DNA of 53,408 nt, taken from the NCBI RefSeq assembly GCF_001541225.1, contig NZ_LMTS01000203.1, forward strand, positions 277 through 53,684, given 5' to 3'. The position numbers were made by a program, and so were the translations under genes. The notes beneath the pieces were generated by a model. That model worked only from the letters and a program-made list of their open reading frames with translations, searched no databases and was not told the DNA's origin. This document shows, in pieces, positions 1 to 9,487 of the stretch (its first letter is position 1; each line of letters begins with the position of its first letter). The DNA is from Variovorax sp. WDL1. Lineage in GTDB: Bacteria > Pseudomonadota > Gammaproteobacteria > Burkholderiales > Burkholderiaceae_C.

Positions 1-666
1 GCCGCTTTCTGCTTCGGCGAGCGAGTCGCGATCCTTGACGGCAACGTGAAGCGCGTGCTGACGCGGGTGTTGGGCTTCGAAGGCGACCTGGCGTCCGCGG
101 CACAGGAGAAAGCGCTGTGGGCCCTGGCGACGGAACTGCTGCCGCCGCCAGCACAGCGGGGTGCGATCGCCGGCTACACCCAGGGTGTGATGGACCTTGG
201 CGCGACCGTCTGCTTGCCGCGCAAGCCCAGCTGCATGATCTGCCCGGCCAGCGAGCTGTGCGTGGGGCGGCGAGCAGGCGCGCCGGAGCGCTTTCCGGTG
301 AAGACGCGCAAGCTGCGGCGCAGCGCGCAATCCTTGTGGATGCTGAAGGCTCTCGACCCGAAGGGGCGCGTGTGGCTGGAGAAGCGCGCCTCGCGTGGGA
401 TCTGGGCCGGCCTCTACTGCCTGCCGGTCTACGAGAGCCGCGCCTTGCTGCTGAACGAGCTCGCGCCCGATGCGCGCTGTGTGGCGCAGGACGATCCTGC
501 CTTCCTGCACGTGCTCACGCACAAGGACCTGCACCTGCACCCGGTGTCTGTGGCGTATGCGGCCGAGCGCCCGCCGACGGGGTCGGGAAGCTGGTTCGAG
601 GCCGGCGAATGGCCGGTGCTCGGCCTGCCGGCGCCGGTGCGCAAGCTGCTCGCGGCCGGCGATTAG
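1..666 (+). CDS. mutY: A/G-specific adenine glycosylase MutY (5' end missing)
   Basis: Base-excision repair enzyme that removes adenine mispaired with 8-oxoguanine. The frame is open from base 1, so the gene begins outside the window and about 220 C-terminal residues are present. The fragment begins inside the glycosylase domain ([10 protein letters not shown] is typical MutY). The four 4Fe-4S cysteines (C-x6-C-x2-C-x5-C) are at about fragment residues 71, 78, 81 and 87. The NUDIX-like 8-oxoG-recognition domain follows. The stop (664-666) overlaps the stop of convergent rapZ (663-665), so there is no room for an intergenic terminator. Confidence 0.95.
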   Translation, partial: AAFCFGERVAILDGNVKRVLTRVLGFEGDLASAAQEKALWALATELLPPPAQRGAIAGYTQGVMDLGATVCLPRKPSCMICPASELCVGRRAGAPERFPVKTRKLRRSAQSLWMLKALDPKGRVWLEKRASRGIWAGLYCLPVYESRALLLNELAPDARCVAQDDPAFLHVLTHKDLHLHPVSVAYAAERPPTGSGSWFEAGEWPVLGLPAPVRKLLAAGD

Positions 667-1613
667 CTCAAGGCGTCCAGCTCGCGGTGCCGCTTGAGGG
701 CAGCCCAGCGTGTGCTGAAGCCGCGGGCCAGCTGTTCCACCAGGAAGACCGAGCGGTGCTGCCCGCCGGTGCACCCGATAGCCACGGTCACGTAGCTGCG
801 ATGGTCGCGTGCCAGTGCATCGAGCCAGCGATGAAGGAACTGCTCGATGTCGCCTTGCATGCGCGCGACGTCCTCGTGTTCGCGCAGCCAATCGATTACA
901 GGCGCGTCCCGGCCGGTCAAGGGCCGCAGCGCGGGCACGTAGTGAGGGTTGGGAAGCATGCGCACGTCGAACACGTAGTCGGCATCGAGGGGCACGCCGC
1001 GCTTGAAGGCAAAGGACTCGAAGACCAGCGTGAGCGCGCTCTCTGGCGCGGCAATCAGCGCCTTGATGTAGCTTTGCAGTTGCGCCGGCCGGATGATGCT
1101 GGTGTCGATCACGTCCGCACCATCGCGCAGCTCGGCAAGCAACTCGCGTTCCAGCTCGATGGCCTGCACCAGGACGCGTTGCTGTTCCGGCGCATCCGTG
1201 CGGCCATCGTGGCGCGAAAGGGGGTGCCGGCGGCGGGTTTCCGAATAGCGGCGCACCAGCGCGTCGGTGGTCGAGTCGAGAAAGAGCGAGCGCAGCGACA
1301 CGCCCTCGTTGCGCAGCCGCTCGAGCTGTTGCGGCACCAGCGGCAGCGAGACGCCGCTGCGCACATCCATCGCGATTGCCACGCGCCTGGCCTGCTGCTC
1401 GCGCTGCAGGGCGATGAAGGGCATGAGGAGCTCGGGAGGCAGGTTGTCGACACAGTAATAGCCTGCGTCTTCGAGCGCGTGCAGGGCGACGGACTTGCCA
1501 GAGCCGGACATGCCGGTGATCAGCACCAGTTCCAGGCTCACTGAAATACCTTCGCCTTCGCCTTCGCCTTCGGCTGCGGTGCTGTTCGCCTTCGGAGCTG
1601 CCGTGCTGCTCAT
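663..1613 (-). CDS. rapZ: RNase adapter / nucleotide-binding protein RapZ
   Basis: P-loop protein of the RapZ/YvcJ family. In E. coli RapZ delivers the small RNA GlmZ to RNase E to tune amino-sugar synthesis; in betaproteobacteria the target is not established. With the ATG at 1613 the product is 316 aa, about 27 longer than usual. The family core (SLELVLITG) begins near residue 26 and the Walker A GMSGSGKS is at 34-41. The N-terminal extension is Glu-Gly rich (EGEGEGEG) and comes from a repeat also found before recN. A GTG in front of SLELV could give a family-length protein, so the start is uncertain. The ATG at 1613 overlaps the recN stop as ATGA, suggesting translational coupling. Confidence 0.93.
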   Translation of the reverse strand: MSSTAAPKANSTAAEGEGEGEGISVSLELVLITGMSGSGKSVALHALEDAGYYCVDNLPPELLMPFIALQREQQARRVAIAMDVRSGVSLPLVPQQLERLRNEGVSLRSLFLDSTTDALVRRYSETRRRHPLSRHDGRTDAPEQQRVLVQAIELERELLAELRDGADVIDTSIIRPAQLQSYIKALIAAPESALTLVFESFAFKRGVPLDADYVFDVRMLPNPHYVPALRPLTGRDAPVIDWLREHEDVARMQGDIEQFLHRWLDALARDHRSYVTVAIGCTGGQHRSVFLVEQLARGFSTRWAALKRHRELDALS

Positions 1614-3298
1614 GCCGAAACCTCCGGCGTCTTCTTGCCCAGCATTTCTCGCGCATGGGCGAGCGAGGTCTGCGACACGCGCTCGCCGCCCAGCATGCGA
1701 GCGATCTCGCGGGTGCGGGTGTCGTCGTCGAGCACCGACACGCTGCTTTCGGTGCGGACGCCGCCCGGGCTCTTCGCGCTCGTCTGCTGCTTGGCAACCA
1801 GCAGGTGGTGATCGGCGCACGCGGCCACCTGCGGCAGATGGGTGACCGCCAGCACCTGGCGATCGCGGCCCAACTGCTTCATGAGGCGGCCGACGGTCTC
1901 GGCCACGGCGCCACCGACGCCGGCATCGACCTCGTCGAATATCAGGGTCTGCGCGCCGCCAAGCTGGCTGGTGGTGACCGCGATCGCCAGCGCGATGCGC
2001 GAGAGCTCGCCGCCGGAGGCCACCTTGCCGATCGCGCGTGGCGTGCTGCCAGGATGGCCGGCGACCAGGAAAGCGACGTCTTCGAGGCCGTGGCGGGCGG
2101 GCTCTGCCCGACTTTCCAGCGAAACCTCGAAGCGCCCACCCTGCATGCCGAGGCCCTGCATGGCAAGCGTCACCGCCTGTGCCAGCCGCAGGGCCGCCTG
2201 CTTGCGCGTCTTGCCCACGGCCCTGGCCTCTTTCATGTAGGCCTGTTGCGCGGCCTGCTCGGTGCGCTCCAGCGCCTCCAGGTCGCCTTGGGCATCCAGG
2301 GCCTGTAGCTCGGCCTGCCAGCTGGCGAGCAGAGAGGGCAGCTCGGCCGGCGTGCGTTTGTATCGGCGGGCGAGCGACATCCACAGGCCCATCCGCTCGT
2401 CCAGCTCGGCGAGTCGTTGTGGGTCCGTGTCGGCCTGGCGTAGATAGCCGTGCAGGGAGTGCGCAGCATCGGAAGCCTGGGCCACGCTCGAGGCCAGCAC
2501 TTCGCCCAGCTCCCTGAAGGCCGGTTCGATGTGCTCGCAGTTCTGCAGCAGCGTGACGGCTCGGCTCAGCGCGGCAAGCGCGCCGTTCTCGTCGTCTTCC
2601 AGTGCGTTGCAGGCGCCTTCGGCGGCGTCGATGAGCGCCTGCGCGTTGGCGATGCGGGTATGGCCGGCCGACAGCTCTTCCCACTCATCGGAACCCGGCG
2701 CGAGCTTCATGACCTCGCCCACCTGCCACTGGAGGCGTTCGCGCTCGCGCTGCAGGGAGTCCTGGGCCGAACGTGCCTTGTCCAGCGCTGCGATGGCTTG
2801 GCGCCAAGCATGCCAAGCCTGCGCGAGGACGGAAACCGCATCTTCGGCGCCGGCATAGGCGTCGAGCAGCCCGCGCACGGCATCGGGGCGTGTCAGGCTT
2901 TGCCAGGCGTGTTGGCCGTGGATGTCGAGCAGCTGATCGCCGAGTTCGCGCAGCTGCGTCGCGGTGGCCGGGCTGCCGTTGATCCAGCCGCGGCTGCGGC
3001 CTTGGAGATCGACCGTCCGGCGCAGCAGCAGCGCGTCGCCGGCCTCGAAGCCGCCTTCGTCCAGCCAAGCGGCGAGGGCAGGCTCGGCATCGAACTCGGC
3101 GCTGACGTCGAGACGTTCCGCACCTTCGCGCACGGCGCCGGCGTCTGCGCGGTTGCCGAGTGCCAATTGCAGCGCGTCGATCAGGATCGACTTGCCGGCG
3201 CCGGTCTCGCCGGTCAGAACGGTGAAGCCGGCGGCCAGGTCGAGTTCAAGTGCGCGCACAATCACGAAATCGCGCAGGGCGATGCGTCGCAGCGCCAT
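1610..3298 (-). CDS. recN: DNA repair ATPase RecN
   Basis: SMC-like ATPase of 562 aa for double-strand-break repair. Walker A GETGAGKS is at residues 30-37, followed by long coiled-coil-forming helices (about 150-370). Near the C-terminus are the ABC signature (ASGGELSRI) and Walker B ([12 protein letters not shown]). Length is normal. The ATG at 3298 lies one nucleotide after the stop of the small ORF at 3300-3437, and the recN stop overlaps the rapZ start, so nadK, the small ORF, recN and rapZ probably form one coupled operon. No LexA-type box was seen ahead of recN, where there is no free intergenic space. Confidence 0.96.
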   Translation of the reverse strand: MALRRIALRDFVIVRALELDLAAGFTVLTGETGAGKSILIDALQLALGNRADAGAVREGAERLDVSAEFDAEPALAAWLDEGGFEAGDALLLRRTVDLQGRSRGWINGSPATATQLRELGDQLLDIHGQHAWQSLTRPDAVRGLLDAYAGAEDAVSVLAQAWHAWRQAIAALDKARSAQDSLQRERERLQWQVGEVMKLAPGSDEWEELSAGHTRIANAQALIDAAEGACNALEDDENGALAALSRAVTLLQNCEHIEPAFRELGEVLASSVAQASDAAHSLHGYLRQADTDPQRLAELDERMGLWMSLARRYKRTPAELPSLLASWQAELQALDAQGDLEALERTEQAAQQAYMKEARAVGKTRKQAALRLAQAVTLAMQGLGMQGGRFEVSLESRAEPARHGLEDVAFLVAGHPGSTPRAIGKVASGGELSRIALAIAVTTSQLGGAQTLIFDEVDAGVGGAVAETVGRLMKQLGRDRQVLAVTHLPQVAACADHHLLVAKQQTSAKSPGGVRTESSVSVLDDDTRTREIARMLGGERVSQTSLAHAREMLGKKTPEVSA

Positions 3299-3299
3299 G

Positions 3300-3437
3300 T
3301 CAATGCCCGCCCGGAATGCCGAAGGGCGCAGGGTGCGCCTGCGAGGGGCGAAGAACAGGCCGAGCGTGCGGACTCTCCGGTGTACCTTCGCCTTCGGCTA
3401 CGGTGCTAGTCGCCTTCGGGGCGGCCGTGCGGCTCAT
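3300..3437 (-). CDS. Small hypothetical protein between nadK and recN (45 aa)
   Basis: A 45-codon ORF, MSRTAAPKATSTVAEGEG at its N-terminus and Pro/His/Arg rich afterwards, ending in PGGH. Its ATG is 3 nt after the nadK stop and its TGA is 1 nt before the recN ATG. Its first 53 nt match the first 53 nt of rapZ at 47 positions, so both carry copies of one leader repeat. No domain is recognised. It may be a true small protein, a coupling leader that carries ribosomes from nadK to recN, or a repeat that landed in a gap and happens to stay open. Confidence 0.45.
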   Translation of the reverse strand: MSRTAAPKATSTVAEGEGTPESPHARPVLRPSQAHPAPFGIPGGH

Positions 3438-3440
3438 GGA

Positions 3441-4337
3441 TCAGGAACCTCCTTCATTCCAGTGCAGTTTCTTGCGCAGCGTATCGAAATAGCTCCAGCC
3501 CCTCGGGTGCAGGAAGCGCACGCGGTACTCGGAGCGCCGCACCACGATCTGGTCGCCGATGGCCATGGTCGCCAGCGACTGCATGTCGAAATTGGCGCTC
3601 GCGTCGCGGCCGCCGACCAACTCGATCGAGACCTCGTCCGCGTCCGGCAGCAAGATCGGGCGGTTGGAAAGCGAGTGCGGCGCGATGGGCACCATCACCC
3701 AGCCCGGCACGGCCGGATGCAGCAGCGGGCCGCCGGCGGACAGCGCGTAGGCTGTGGAGCCGGTGGGCGACGCGATGATGATGCCGTCGGCGCGATGGTT
3801 GGCGACGAAGTGATGGCCGACCGAAACCCGCAGTTCCACCATGCCCGAGGTGGCTCCGCGGTTGACGACCACGTCGTTCATGGCCAGTGCATTGAATACC
3901 GAGATGCCTTTGCGCACCACGTTCGCCTGCATGAGACTGCGGTGGTCTTCCTCGTAGTCGCCGGCCAGCATCGGGACCAGCACGGTCTGGTAGTCGTTCA
4001 GCGCGATGTCGGTAATGAAGCCCAGCCGCCCGCGGTTGATCCCGATCAGCGGCAGGCCATAGCATGCGAGGTGGCGCCCAATGCCGAGCATCGTGCCGTC
4101 GCCGCCAACCACCAGTCCCAGATCGCATTGCCGGCCGATCTCCTCGACCGAGAGAGCGGCGTAGCGGCCCTGCGCCGGCGCGCCCTCGTCCGGCTGCTCG
4201 ACGAAGACCTCGCAGCCCTGGGATTCGAGGAAGGCACCGATGCCTTCCATGATCTCGTCCAGCGCGCCGGCCGGCGCTCGCGCGCCAGAAGCCTGGTACT
4301 TGCCGATCAATGCAACGCGCCGGAAGCTGGATGTCAT
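3441..4337 (-). CDS. nadK: NAD kinase
   Basis: ATP-dependent kinase converting NAD+ to NADP+. The product is 298 aa, normal for the proteobacterial enzyme. The conserved GGDGT motif is at residues 78-82 and the NAD-contacting NDVVVNRG motif lies mid-protein; a Gly-rich stretch ([15 protein letters not shown]) follows as expected. It is the first gene of the minus-strand nadK-recN-rapZ operon and is divergent from hrcA, with only 28 bp between the start codons, so the two promoters must overlap. Confidence 0.97.
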   Translation of the reverse strand: MTSSFRRVALIGKYQASGARAPAGALDEIMEGIGAFLESQGCEVFVEQPDEGAPAQGRYAALSVEEIGRQCDLGLVVGGDGTMLGIGRHLACYGLPLIGINRGRLGFITDIALNDYQTVLVPMLAGDYEEDHRSLMQANVVRKGISVFNALAMNDVVVNRGATSGMVELRVSVGHHFVANHRADGIIIASPTGSTAYALSAGGPLLHPAVPGWVMVPIAPHSLSNRPILLPDADEVSIELVGGRDASANFDMQSLATMAIGDQIVVRRSEYRVRFLHPRGWSYFDTLRKKLHWNEGGS

Positions 4338-4365
4338 CGGTAAATTACAACACTAAAATCTTTCA

Positions 4366-5370
4366 ATGCTGGACGACCGCGCCAAGTTGCTGCTGAAGAC
4401 ACTGGTCGAGCGCTACATCGCCGAAGGGCAACCCGTGGGCTCCCGTACGCTCTCCCGGGCTTCGGGGCTCGAGCTCTCGCCTGCGACCATTCGCAATGTC
4501 ATGTCCGACCTGGAGGGGCTCGGGCTCATTGCCAGTCCCCACACCTCGGCGGGCCGCATTCCAACGGCACGGGGCTATCGCCTTTTCGTCGACACCATGC
4601 TGACGGCGCAGCGCGAGCAGTTCGCGGCGCCCAGCCTGCCGCCCGACCAGCCTCAGAAGGTGATCGCCAATGCGGCCCATTTGCTCTCGAACCTGTCGCA
4701 ATTCGTCGGCGTGGTGATGGCGCCGCGCCGCGCCTCGGTGTTCCGGCAGATCGAATTCCTGCGGCTGTCGGATCGCCGCCTGCTGGTGATCATCGTCTCG
4801 CCCGACGGCGACGTGCAGAACCGCGTGATCTTTCCCGAGGTCGATTACTCGCAGTCGCAGCTGGTCGAAGCCTCGAACTACATCAACGCGCATTTCGCCG
4901 GCCTGTCGATCGAACAGGTGCGCGACCGGCTGCAGTCCGAGATGGAGCAGCTGCGCGGAGAGATTGCCGCGCTGATGCAGGCGGCGGTGCAGGTCAGTTC
5001 AGAGGTGCTGACGGAGTCAAAAGACGAAGTGGTGATCGCGGGCGAGCGCAACTTGCTGTCGGTCACCGATTTCTCCGGCGACATGAGCCATCTGCGCCGG
5101 GCTTTCGAGCTCTTCGAGCAGAAAGCGCAGCTGCTTCGCCTGCTCGACGTCTCAAGCAAGGCCGAGGGCGTGCGCATCTTCATCGGTGGGGAAAGCCAGG
5201 TCGTGCCCTTCGACGATCTCTCGATCGTCAGCGCGAACTACGAGGTTGATGGCGAAGTGGTGGGAACGCTGGGCGTCATCGGGCCGACGCGCATGCCTTA
5301 CGAGCGCATGATCCAGATCGTCGACATCACGTCGAAGCTGGTCACCAACGCGCTCAGCCACCGCAAATAG
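4366..5370 (+). CDS. hrcA: Heat-inducible transcription repressor HrcA
   Basis: Repressor of chaperone genes in many bacteria through CIRCE operators. The product is 334 aa. An N-terminal winged helix (about residues 1-75) includes the family stretches [18 protein letters not shown] and SAGRIPT, followed by the GAF-like and dimerisation domains. The start [10 protein letters not shown] matches the family. No CIRCE sequence is visible in its own 28-bp upstream region, so autoregulation through CIRCE is not supported here. It is divergent from nadK and followed by two tRNA genes. Confidence 0.96.
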   Translation: MLDDRAKLLLKTLVERYIAEGQPVGSRTLSRASGLELSPATIRNVMSDLEGLGLIASPHTSAGRIPTARGYRLFVDTMLTAQREQFAAPSLPPDQPQKVIANAAHLLSNLSQFVGVVMAPRRASVFRQIEFLRLSDRRLLVIIVSPDGDVQNRVIFPEVDYSQSQLVEASNYINAHFAGLSIEQVRDRLQSEMEQLRGEIAALMQAAVQVSSEVLTESKDEVVIAGERNLLSVTDFSGDMSHLRRAFELFEQKAQLLRLLDVSSKAEGVRIFIGGESQVVPFDDLSIVSANYEVDGEVVGTLGVIGPTRMPYERMIQIVDITSKLVTNALSHRK

Positions 5371-5406
5371 GAGAGGCCGAGCCGCCCACTAGAATCCCGA
5401 CTGCGT

Positions 5407-5483
<77 letters not shown>

Positions 5484-5511
5484 CCGCATTGCATCGCGCC
5501 AGGAAGACGCT

Positions 5512-5536
5512 CTTGCGAGCATGCTATACTCGCAAG
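5512..5536 (+). promoter_or_regulatory. Inverted repeat around a -10-like TATACT ahead of tRNA-Arg
   Basis: CTTGCGAG (5512-5519) and CTCGCAAG (5529-5536) form an 8-bp perfect inverted repeat with a 9-nt centre. The centre carries TATACT (5525-5530), a good -10 hexamer ending 10 nt before the mature 5' end of tRNA-Arg. No convincing -35 sits at 16-18 bp spacing. It may be a promoter element or a processing hairpin between the two tRNAs. Confidence 0.35.
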
Positions 5537-5540
5537 CTGT

Positions 5541-5617
5541 GCGGCTGTAGCTCAGTTGGATAGAGTACTTGGCTACGAACCAAGGGGTCGTGGGTTCGAA
5601 TCCTGCCAGCCGCACCA
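5541..5617 (+). tRNA. tRNA-Arg (anticodon ACG)
   Basis: A 77-nt cloverleaf with encoded CCA. The acceptor GCGGCTG pairs with CAGCCGC, the anticodon loop is CTACGAA (ACG, read as ICG after deamination) and the T loop is TTCGAAT. It lies 57 nt after the CAT tRNA and is followed by a strong terminator. Confidence 0.97.
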
Positions 5618-5627
5618 TCATCAAGAA

Positions 5628-5656
5628 GGCCTGCAACGAGAGTTGCAGGCTTTTTT
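5628..5656 (+). terminator. Rho-independent terminator after tRNA-Arg
   Basis: GCCTGCAAC (5629-5637) pairs perfectly with GTTGCAGGC (5642-5650) around a 4-nt loop and is followed by six T (5651-5656). It lies between tRNA-Arg and greB, separating their transcripts, so greB must have its own start within or just after it or depend on read-through. Confidence 0.9.
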
Positions 5657-5674
5657 CCTTTGGAGCTTCAGGCC

Positions 5675-6247
5675 ATGAGCAAGGCATTCACCAAAGAGAA
5701 CGATGCAGGCGAAGAGGATGACGGGGCTGCCGGCATGCCGCCGCTCCCCGTCGGGGGCAAGAACTACATCACGCCGGAAGGCTATGCACGTCTGCGCGAC
5801 GAGCTGCTCGAATTGATGGACGTCGAGCGGCCGAAGGTGGTCGAGGCTGTTCATTGGGCTGCGAAGAACGGCGACCGATCCGAGAACGGCGACTACCTTT
5901 ATGGGAAGAAGCGCTTGCGCGAGATCGACCGGCGCATCCGCTTCCTGACCAAGCGGCTGGAGGTGGCCGAGGTGACGGACCCCTCGGTCCACCATGGCCG
6001 CGACCAGATCTTCTTCGGTGCCACGGTCCGCTATGCGGACGAGACCGGCGACGAGCGGGAGCTGACCATCATGGGGATCGATGAAGCCGAGAGCGCGCAT
6101 GGGCAGGTGAGCTGGATTTCGCCGATCGCCAGGGCGCTGCTGAAGGCGCGTGAAGGCGACGTGGTCAAGCTCGCGACGCCGGGAGGCGTGCACGAGATCG
6201 AGGTACTGTCGGTCAGCTACCCGCCGCCATCGCCCGCGGCGGGCTGA
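5675..6247 (+). CDS. greB: Transcription elongation factor GreB
   Basis: Cleavage factor that rescues backtracked RNA polymerase through its secondary channel. The product is 190 aa from the ATG at 5675 (MSKAFTKEND), with GGAG about 10 nt upstream; an in-frame TTG at 5660 is judged too early. The N-terminal coiled coil contains the conserved tip region with acidic residues (NGDRSENGDYLYGKKRL), which distinguishes GreB (Y..GK) from GreA. The C-terminal FKBP-like domain follows. An acidic leader of about 25 residues precedes the core. It converges on spoT with a 3-bp gap. Confidence 0.95.
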   Translation: MSKAFTKENDAGEEDDGAAGMPPLPVGGKNYITPEGYARLRDELLELMDVERPKVVEAVHWAAKNGDRSENGDYLYGKKRLREIDRRIRFLTKRLEVAEVTDPSVHHGRDQIFFGATVRYADETGDERELTIMGIDEAESAHGQVSWISPIARALLKAREGDVVKLATPGGVHEIEVLSVSYPPPSPAAG

Positions 6248-6250
6248 GAC

Positions 6251-8506
6251 TCAGGGCGCCGGAACGGTCCGCGCGGCGGCGAGCACGGAAGGGGTGCGCC
6301 GCGCCGCCCGCAGCACGGCCTCGAGGTGGGTGCGGTCGCGCACTGCGATCACGAAACGAAGGTCGGTGGAGTCCTGCGGCGTCTCGTCGGCCATCTCCAC
6401 GTGCGTGATGTCGGCCTCGGCATCCGCCAGGGTGGCGGCGACGCGCGCCAGCACGCCCTTGTCGTTGCGCACCGTGACGACCACGCCGGTCTCGAAAGCT
6501 CGCACCGGCTCGTCCGCCCATTCGACGGCGAAGAAGCGTTCGCTGTCCTTGTGCCGCAGCCGCTGCCCGACGCCGCAAGCTTCGGTATGCACCACCAGGC
6601 CTTCGCCGTGGCCGAGATAGCCCACGATCGGGTCGTCGGGAATGGGCCGGCAGCACAACGCGAAGCGCACAGAGGAGTTCTCGCTGCCGTCGAGCGTGAC
6701 GGCGCCCTGGGAGACGGCCTCGTGCGCGGTGAAGCGCTCGCGGCTCAACATCAGTGCGTCGGGCTTTTCGCCCCGTTCCGCCAGCAGCGCCATCAAGCGC
6801 TTGGCAACGATGGTGGCGATGCGCTTGCCCAGGCCGATGTCGGTCAGCAGCTCCGCGCGGGTCCGGTTGCCGGTGAAGCGCAGCAGCTTTTCCCAGATCT
6901 GCTGGTGCTCATCGTTATCCTCCGGAAGGTTCCCGAGGCCCTCGGCGCGCAGGGCCTGCGCCAGAAGCTTTTCGCCCAATCCCTCCGACTCGGCGTGCGC
7001 GAGGGTCTTGAGGTAGTGGCGGATCTTCGAGCGCGCGCGGCCGGTGCGCACGAAACCCAGCCACGCCGGGTTGGGCGTCGATACGGGTGCGGTGATGACC
7101 TCCACCACGTCTCCGTTCTTGAGCTCGGTACGCAGCGGAACCTGGTCGCCGTTGATGCGCGCGGCCGAAGTGTGGTCGCCGATGTTGCTGTGAATGGCAT
7201 AGGCGAAGTCGACTACCGTCGCGCCGCGCGGCAGCGCCAGGATCTGGCTCTTGGGCGTGAAGACGTAGACCGCGTCCGGGAAGAGATCGACCTTGACGTG
7301 GTCCCAGAACTCGGCTGCGTCGCGCGTCTCGTCCTGGATGTCGAGCAGGGACTGCAGCCACTTGGTGCCCAGGCGGTCGCCTGTTGCCGTGCTTGGCTCG
7401 GCCGCCTTGTAGAGCCAGTGGGCGGCCACCCCGGACTCGGCGACCACGTGCATGGCCTCGGTACGCAACTGGAATTCGACACTCACGCCGGCCGGCCCCA
7501 CCAGCGTGGTGTGCAGCGACTGGTAGCCGTTGAGCTTCGCGATGGCGATGTGGTCCTTGAACTTGCCCGGTAGCGGCTTGTACATCTGGTGCAGGATGCC
7601 CAGCCCGGTGTAGCAGGCGATCACCGACGGCACGATGAGGCGAAAGCCGTAGATGTCGGTCACCTGTGCGAAGCTCAGGTGCTTTTCTTCCATCTTGCGG
7701 TAGATGGAGTAAAGCGTTTTTTCCCGGCCTGCGATGCGCACGCTCATGCTGGCTGCGGCGAAGGCGGTTTCCAGTTCCTGCTGCACCTTCTGGATCAGAT
7801 CGCGGCGCCGGCCACGGGCTTTGGCAACGGCCTTCGCGAGGATCGCGTAGCGCCAGGGACGCAGGTGGCGGAAGGACAGGTCCTGCAGTTCGCGGTAGGT
7901 CTGGTTGAGCCCGAGCCGATGCGCAATCGGCGCGTAGATGTCGAGCGTCTCGCTGGAGATCCGGGCCCATTTCTCGCGCGGGGCATCTTCGAGCGTCCGC
8001 ATGTTGTGCGTGCGGTCCGCCAGCTTGACCAGGATGACGCGCACGTCGCGCGCCATCGCCAGCAGCATCTTGCGAAAGGACTCGGCCTGGTTCTCCTCAC
8101 GCGTGTTGAAGCGCAGCTTGTCCAGCTTGGTGAGGCCGTCGACCAGTTCGGCGACCGGGGCGCCGAAGCGCTCGATCAGCTCCGACTTGGTCACGCCGCA
8201 ATCCTCGATCGCGTCATGCAGCAGGGCGGCCATTAGCGCCTGCGCGTCGAGCTTCCATTCCGCGCACTGCGCAGCCACGGCGATGGGGTGGGTGATGTAG
8301 GGTTCGCCGCTGTTGCGCAGCTGGCCCAGGTGGGCCTCGTCGGCGAAGCGGTAGGCGCGGCGGACCTGCTCGACGTCCTCGGCGCTCAGGTAGTCGAGGC
8401 GATCGGTGAGCGCGGCGAAGCTGGCGGCAGCTGCATTCAGCGCCGCCGGACTTGGCCGGGGCGTGCCTTTGGGGGCACCTGACAGGGACTTGACAACCGC
8501 GCTCAT
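6251..8506 (-). CDS. spoT: Bifunctional (p)ppGpp synthetase/hydrolase (RelA/SpoT family)
   Basis: Long RSH protein (751 aa from the ATG at 8506; a GTG at 8515 would add three residues) that makes and hydrolyses (p)ppGpp. The hydrolase HD motif is intact (LLHDAIED, H97-D98), unlike RelA, which supports SpoT. The synthetase domain contains EKTLYSIYRKM and TDIYGFRLIV; then come a TGS domain (VYVFTPKSQILALPRGAT, about residues 390-450) and a C-terminal ACT domain. It lies downstream of rpoZ, as in many proteobacteria, but a terminator-like hairpin (8552-8580) separates them. Confidence 0.95.
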   Translation of the reverse strand: MSAVVKSLSGAPKGTPRPSPAALNAAAASFAALTDRLDYLSAEDVEQVRRAYRFADEAHLGQLRNSGEPYITHPIAVAAQCAEWKLDAQALMAALLHDAIEDCGVTKSELIERFGAPVAELVDGLTKLDKLRFNTREENQAESFRKMLLAMARDVRVILVKLADRTHNMRTLEDAPREKWARISSETLDIYAPIAHRLGLNQTYRELQDLSFRHLRPWRYAILAKAVAKARGRRRDLIQKVQQELETAFAAASMSVRIAGREKTLYSIYRKMEEKHLSFAQVTDIYGFRLIVPSVIACYTGLGILHQMYKPLPGKFKDHIAIAKLNGYQSLHTTLVGPAGVSVEFQLRTEAMHVVAESGVAAHWLYKAAEPSTATGDRLGTKWLQSLLDIQDETRDAAEFWDHVKVDLFPDAVYVFTPKSQILALPRGATVVDFAYAIHSNIGDHTSAARINGDQVPLRTELKNGDVVEVITAPVSTPNPAWLGFVRTGRARSKIRHYLKTLAHAESEGLGEKLLAQALRAEGLGNLPEDNDEHQQIWEKLLRFTGNRTRAELLTDIGLGKRIATIVAKRLMALLAERGEKPDALMLSRERFTAHEAVSQGAVTLDGSENSSVRFALCCRPIPDDPIVGYLGHGEGLVVHTEACGVGQRLRHKDSERFFAVEWADEPVRAFETGVVVTVRNDKGVLARVAATLADAEADITHVEMADETPQDSTDLRFVIAVRDRTHLEAVLRAARRTPSVLAAARTVPAP

Positions 8507-8551
8507 GCTTGTCACTTTAGCTTGGCGACTGGTTCGATGTCTTTGTGCAAC

Positions 8552-8580
8552 AAAAAAGCACCGCGTTGCGGTGCTTTTTT
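8552..8580 (-). terminator. Terminator or attenuator hairpin between rpoZ and spoT
   Basis: AGCACCGC (8557-8564) pairs perfectly with GCGGTGCT (8568-8575) around a 3-nt loop. An A-run before it and a T-run after it make it look functional in both directions. On the minus strand it ends rpoZ transcription about 20 nt after the stop, leaving spoT to read-through or its own promoter. Confidence 0.8.
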
Positions 8581-8599
8581 GTTGCAGGTGTGCGTCAGC

Positions 8600-8803
8600 T
8601 CAGCCGGGGACTTTCTTGAGCATTTCAAGCCCGATCTTGCCTTCGGCGATCTCCCGCAGGGCCGTCACGCCGGGCTTGTTCTTGCTTTCGATCTTCGGCG
8701 CATGACCCTGGCTCAGCATGCGCGCACGGTAGGTGGCGGCCAGCACGAGCTGGAAGCGGTTCGGGATGTGTTGCAGGCAGTCTTCGACGGTGATGCGGGC
8801 CAT
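8600..8803 (-). CDS. rpoZ: RNA polymerase omega subunit
   Basis: Small RNA polymerase subunit (67 aa) that helps assemble beta-prime and takes part in the ppGpp response in E. coli. The start [10 protein letters not shown] and the following [13 protein letters not shown] are the conserved omega core. It sits between gmk and spoT, the standard order. Length is typical for betaproteobacteria. Confidence 0.96.
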   Translation of the reverse strand: MARITVEDCLQHIPNRFQLVLAATYRARMLSQGHAPKIESKNKPGVTALREIAEGKIGLEMLKKVPG

Positions 8804-8840
8804 TGGATCTTTCGGCTTACAGGCGGAGGCCTGATTGGGA

Positions 8841-9461
8841 TCAGGGAATGTTCAGGGCGGCGAAGGTGTCGGCACGCGCCCGGCGCTGTGCGGAATACCG
8901 GAGCCGCTGAGCGTGGACGATTGCCTTCAGGTCGAAAAGTGCGCGCTCAAATAACTCGTTGATTATAACGAAGTCGAATTCGTTGGCGCGTGCCATCTCC
9001 TCCGCGGCATTGCGCAAACGCAGCTCGATCACCTCGGCGCTGTCTTCCCCGCGCCGCTCGAGCCGGGACCGGAGCTCTTCCCAGCTCGGTGGCAGGATGA
9101 AGACCATCACCGCGTTGGCAAAGGTCTTGCGGATCTGGATCGCACCCTGGAAGTCGATCTCCAGGATCACGTCGGCACCTTGGGCGATGCGGTCCTCTAT
9201 CGCTTTCTTCGAGGTGCCGTAGCGCTGCCCATGCACATGGGCCCACTCGACGAAGGCATCGGCCGCGACCATCGCATCGAATTCCGAGTGCGGCACGAAG
9301 AAGTATTCGCGGCCATGCTTCTCCTGGCCGCGTGGCGCCCGTGTGGTGTGCGACACGGAGGGCTGCACCGCGGAGTCCAGCTCCATCAAGGCCTTGACCA
9401 GGCTCGACTTGCCGGCGCCGCTCGGCGCCGCGACCACGAAGATGTTGCCGGGGTAATCCAT
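8841..9461 (-). CDS. gmk: Guanylate kinase
   Basis: Phosphorylates GMP to GDP with ATP. The product is 206 aa. The N-terminal P-loop is APSGAGKSS (about residues 12-20), followed by the GMP-binding segment [13 protein letters not shown] and GREYFFV. Gene order yicC-gmk-rpoZ-spoT on the minus strand links guanine nucleotide supply with ppGpp metabolism. Confidence 0.97.
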   Translation of the reverse strand: MDYPGNIFVVAAPSGAGKSSLVKALMELDSAVQPSVSHTTRAPRGQEKHGREYFFVPHSEFDAMVAADAFVEWAHVHGQRYGTSKKAIEDRIAQGADVILEIDFQGAIQIRKTFANAVMVFILPPSWEELRSRLERRGEDSAEVIELRLRNAAEEMARANEFDFVIINELFERALFDLKAIVHAQRLRYSAQRRARADTFAALNIP

Positions 9462-9487
9462 TCGCGCGTTCCCTTCCCTGTTCCCTG

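Noticed and set aside
663..2684. RapZ with a 357-residue N-terminal extension
   Set aside because: The extension overlaps recN and has no recognised sequence; the true start is near 1613.
4338..4365. CIRCE operator for HrcA
   Set aside because: No TTAGCACTC-N9-GAGTGCTAA or near match in the short gap.
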